In this document: one piece after another, positions 59,761 through 64,000 of the stretch
Layout: every line of letters starts with the position of its first letter
How positions within the stretch are numbered: the stretch's first letter is position 1
Assembly (NCBI GenBank): GCA_963822955.1
Contig: CAWGJS010000002.1
Location: 1,054,001-1,118,000, forward strand
Origin: JAJYUU01 sp963822955
GTDB taxonomy: Bacteria > Actinomycetota > Actinomycetes > Streptosporangiales > Streptosporangiaceae
Direction of reading: 5' to 3'
DNA length: 64,000 bases
Notes under the pieces: generated by a model
What the model was told of the DNA's origin: nothing
Databases searched by the model: none
The model's input: only the letters and a program-made list of their open reading frames with translations
Made by a program: the position numbers and the translations under genes

Positions 59761-61656
59761 CTACTGCTCGTCGTCCTCGTCGAGGCCCTGATCGACAACC
59801 AGATCGTTGTCAGGTCCCGGCACGGCTTCGCCGTCAGCCGCTAGCTCGTCGCCCCACTCGTCATCGAGATCGTCGAAGCTGAGGTCGTCGAGCTCCTCAT
59901 AGCGCTCGGCTGCATCGGTCTCGCCGTCCAGGTCTGCAGCGGCCGCGCGGCCGAACCAGTGACGAGCCTCGTCTTCCCGGCCCGCCGCCAGCAGGGCGTC
60001 CGCAAATGCGTAATACAGCCGCGCGTACTCCGGCCGGATCCGCTCCCCGGCGAGCTCGGGGCCCTGCAAGGCAACGACCGCTGCGTCAAGCAGGCCCTGA
60101 TCGCGGCGGATGCCAGACTCGACGATGCGCAGCTCGATCCGCGTCTGGTGGTCGGCAGCGCGTGCATCCGGTCCGGTGACGATATCCAGGGCCCGGTCCA
60201 GGCGGCCGAGGGCGCGCTCGCAGTCAGCCATCAGCGGCAGGTAGCTGTTGCGGCCCGTGAGTCTGCGCGCAGCCCGGAACTCGGCAAGGGCTCCAGTCCA
60301 GTCGCCGGCCTGATAGGCGGCAATCGCGCAGGTTTCGCGAACCACTCCCACCCTGGCAGCCAGGCCGCGGGCCTTCTTGGCGTACAGGTACGCCCGCTGC
60401 GGATCCTCGGTGAGGCTTGTTGCGACCAGGAGCTTGGCGATGACCTCGGCGAGATCGCCTGGCAGCGTCCGGAGCTCTGCCAGCGCCTCGGGGTCCAGCT
60501 GGTCGGCGGTAATGCTGTCCGGCACGTCCAGGCGAAATTCGTCCGCACCGGACTGGCTGCCGTGGGCGGTGCGGGCCGATGGGGCGGTACGACTGCCCGG
60601 GCCGCCGCTGCGACTTCCCGGGCCACCACGACTTCCCGGGCCACCACGACTTCCCGGGCCACCACGACTACCCGGGCCACCGCGACTGCGGTCCGTGCCG
60701 CGGCTGCCATAACCGCCGCGCCCCTCAGCTGCGTCGGCCCGACCGCCGACTCGTCCGCGACCCTCCTGTCGTGAGACCTCGCCGGTGCGATCGTAACGGC
60801 CGCGTTCGCCGTCCTGACCTCCCTCAGACCGGTAGGCACGCCTATCTGGCCGGTCACCGCCGGTTCCACTGGCCGTGCGCGGCCCGGCCGCAGCGCGACG
60901 ACTCCCGACCTCAGAGTCGCGGCTCGGGCCTGAGCGGCGAACGTTGCCAGAACCCTGATCATCACTGAATCGGCGAGAGCCGCCCCCGCGGCCAGATCCT
61001 GTCCGGCCAGTACCAGTGCGGTCAGAGCCCGCGACGCCACCGCCAGAGGTGCGCGCTGCCGAGCTGCGCCCGGCGGTGTCCCGGCCCGCGGTACCGCGAC
61101 CCGCGGTGCCGCGACCCTCGGTACCGCCACCGGCTGTGGCCCGACCACCTGTGCTCCGACCACCTGTACCCCGGCCACCCGAGCCGCGTGATTCCGAGCC
61201 GCGGGCACCGTAACCGCCCTCCGCTGCGCCGGACCGGCCACCAGCTGGAGCGCGGCGCCCGCGGTCGGCCGCCGGATTGCCGCCTTGTGACCGGCTCCTG
61301 CCGCCCTGACCGCCACCGGCGCTACCATCGCCAGCGCGACCGCCACCGCTGGGACCGCTGCCCGCGCTCTGGCCGCGGCCTGCGCCAGCTGACCGCCCCG
61401 CGCCGCCGCCTGACCAGCCCGTGCTGGCCGACCGACCGGCGCTGCCCGACCGACCGCCGCTGCCACCTGAACGGCCAGCGCTGCCACCTGAACGGCCAGC
61501 GCTGCCACCTGAACGGCCAGCGCTGCCACCAGAGCGGCCTGTCGCTCCGGCCGATCGGCCGGAGCTCGCAGGCCGACCCCGGTTTGCTCCCGACCGGCCT
61601 CCGCCAGATCCGCCCGCGGGCCGACCCGCTGATGACCCGCGCGAGTTGCCCGCCAT
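59761..61656 (-). CDS. Rv1691-like TPR protein with very long Gly/Arg/Ser-rich N-terminus
   Basis: This is 631 residues from ATG 61656 (GGAGG 8 nt upstream). Residues 1 to about 370 are low-complexity Gly/Arg/Ser (MAGNSRGSSAGRPAGGSGGG; repeated SGGSAGR and GSRGGP units), strongly basic and disordered. The folded C-terminal part (about 370-590) reads 'LPGDLAEVIAKLLVATSL', 'DPQRAYLYAKKARGLAARVGVVRETCAIAAYQAGDWTGALAEFRAARRL' and 'YARLYYAFADALLAAGREDEARHWFGRAA', helical repeats of the type seen in M. tuberculosis Rv1691. An acidic tail (EELDDLSFDDLDDEW) follows. It is the next gene after the rRNA operon, on the same strand. Confidence 0.82.
   Translation of the reverse strand: MAGNSRGSSAGRPAGGSGGGRSGANRGRPASSGRSAGATGRSGGSAGRSGGSAGRSGGSAGRSGGSGGRSGSAGRSASTGWSGGGAGRSAGAGRGQSAGSGPSGGGRAGDGSAGGGQGGRSRSQGGNPAADRGRRAPAGGRSGAAEGGYGARGSESRGSGGRGTGGRSTGGRATAGGGTEGRGTAGRGTAGRDTAGRSSAARTSGGGVAGSDRTGTGRTGSGRGGGSRRFSDDQGSGNVRRSGPSRDSEVGSRRAAAGPRTASGTGGDRPDRRAYRSEGGQDGERGRYDRTGEVSRQEGRGRVGGRADAAEGRGGYGSRGTDRSRGGPGSRGGPGSRGGPGSRGGPGSRSGGPGSRTAPSARTAHGSQSGADEFRLDVPDSITADQLDPEALAELRTLPGDLAEVIAKLLVATSLTEDPQRAYLYAKKARGLAARVGVVRETCAIAAYQAGDWTGALAEFRAARRLTGRNSYLPLMADCERALGRLDRALDIVTGPDARAADHQTRIELRIVESGIRRDQGLLDAAVVALQGPELAGERIRPEYARLYYAFADALLAAGREDEARHWFGRAAAADLDGETDAAERYEELDDLSFDDLDDEWGDELAADGEAVPGPDNDLVVDQGLDEDDEQ
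60610..60690 (-). repeat. 18-bp coding tandem repeats (Gly-Ser-Arg-Gly-Gly-Pro)
   Basis: Four to five near-identical 18-bp units (CGGGCCACCACGACTTCC on the plus strand) encode the hexapeptide repeat at about residues 325-348 of the TPR protein. In-frame copy-number change is expected. Confidence 0.8.
61460..61530 (-). repeat. 21-bp coding tandem repeats (Ser-Gly-Gly-Ser-Ala-Gly-Arg)
   Basis: About 3.3 units of 21 bp (at 61460, 61481, 61502) encode heptapeptides near residues 43-65 of the same protein. Confidence 0.8.
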
Positions 61657-61740
61657 CTTTCCATCCTCCAACATCAGCCAGCCGTGACCAGGGCACCGCT
61701 GCAGGGCAGTTGGCTGGCCAGGCCCCAGGCAGCACAAACG

Positions 61741-61780
61741 CGCTGAGGGCCACTACCAGTACAGGTAACGGCCCTCAGCG
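61741..61780 (-). terminator. rRNA operon terminator
   Basis: CGCTGAGGGCC (61741-61751) and GGCCCTCAGCG (61770-61780) form a perfect 11-bp stem with an 18-nt loop. On the minus strand it is followed by CGTTTGTG. It lies a few nucleotides after the 5S end and before the TPR gene. Confidence 0.8.
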
Positions 61781-61787
61781 GGAAGAT

Positions 61788-61906
61788 GTCCGGCGGCGTC
61801 CTACTCTCCCACCCAGTCCCCCGGGCAGTACCATCGGCGCTGAAGGGCTTAACTTCCGGGTTCGGAATGGAGCCGGGTGTTTCCCCTTCGCTATGGCCAC
61901 CGAAAC
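61788..61906 (-). rRNA. rrf: 5S ribosomal RNA
   Basis: On the minus strand the sequence starts GTTTCGGTGGCCATAGCG and ends GTAGGACGCCGCCGGAC, with the conserved CCGAACCCGGAAG block in the middle. This is the complete 5S of an actinobacterium, about 119 nt. Ends are placed by comparison with typical 5S and may be off by one to three bases. Confidence 0.93.
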
Positions 61907-61989
61907 ACTATGGAGATGTCAGGGAGCGCATTCAGCGCCCGACCGCATCTCGGGAACCGCACAGTGGACGCGAAACAAGATTGTGAGTA

Positions 61990-64000
<2,011 letters not shown>

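Noticed and set aside
60600..60700. CRISPR-like short repeats
   Set aside because: The 18-bp units are contiguous with no spacers and encode GSRGGP in frame, so they are coding repeats.
60231..61664. 477-codon frame overlapping the Gly/Arg/Ser-rich TPR gene, same strand
   Set aside because: Ala/Val-rich translation of the repeat DNA in another frame; the ribosome site and conserved C-terminal domain belong to the 631-residue frame.

Overview
The window is chromosomal DNA from a high-GC actinobacterium. The evidence is strong G/C at third codon positions, frequent GTG and TTG starts, an actinobacterial 23S rRNA on the minus strand at the right end, mycothiol-type (maleylpyruvate isomerase fold) proteins, a DUF5999 protein, and the actinobacterial block TlyA / NAD kinase / RecN / SteA / SteB. 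The style fits Streptosporangiales or relatives, but I cannot fix the genus from sequence reading alone. No prophage, CRISPR array, plasmid origin or tRNA was seen.

Layout. 1-7.3 kb: the 3' end of a membrane-type beta-propeller gene; a minus-strand operon of a 46-residue peptide, branched-chain aminotransferase (ilvE), an SsuD-like monooxygenase and a DJ-1/PfpI protein; a coiled-coil protein with an internal duplication; and an ECF sigma factor with an anti-sigma-like membrane protein, divergent from a second Pro/Ser/Thr-rich membrane protein. 7.4-19.7 kb: an AceE-like E1 enzyme, an enoyl-CoA hydratase/VOC pair behind a decayed GntR-TetR chimera, a frameshifted propeller gene, an AraC regulator beside azlCD, a GNAT acetyltransferase, YidB, and a cysteine-desulfurase-like gene with a frameshift. 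19.7-33.3 kb: a heterodimeric ABC exporter, small membrane proteins, DUF5999, uvrA (one extra base), a mycothiol-type isomerase with a metallo-hydrolase, a frameshifted serine hydrolase and a sarcosine-oxidase-like flavoprotein.

33.3-52.7 kb is the conserved core block, mostly on the minus strand: GT4 glycosyltransferase, MraY/WecA-like protein, SteB, SteA, RecN, NAD kinase, TlyA and a small Rv1693-like protein, then SCP2, DUF4331, Nei2-type glycosylase, an ABC-2 transporter, HAD-IIA phosphatase, TPR protein, DUF1015 and a GT39-like mannosyltransferase. These genes serve envelope synthesis and division, DNA repair, rRNA methylation and NADP supply. 52.7-59.7 kb looks like accessory DNA: ISL3 and IS30 transposase relics, two metallo-beta-lactamase-fold hydrolases, a GntR + propeller operon, a small kinase, a decayed leucine-rich-repeat gene and tiny duplicated proteins. 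59.7-64 kb: an Rv1691-like TPR protein with a very long Gly/Arg/Ser-rich N-terminus, then the 3' end of an rRNA operon (terminator, 5S, 23S running off the window).

The most interesting pattern is a pair of paralogous modules, at 11.9-13.4 kb and 55.1-56.7 kb. Each has a YtrA-type GntR regulator next to a single-pass membrane beta-propeller. They share an 11-bp motif, TACT(A/G)GTG(A/C)TA, placed over near-leaderless GntR promoters. The first module is decaying (GntR fused to a broken TetR, propeller frameshifted); the second is intact. A caution for any user: six genes carry single-base indels, including the near-universal uvrA, so some apparent pseudogenes may be sequencing errors.
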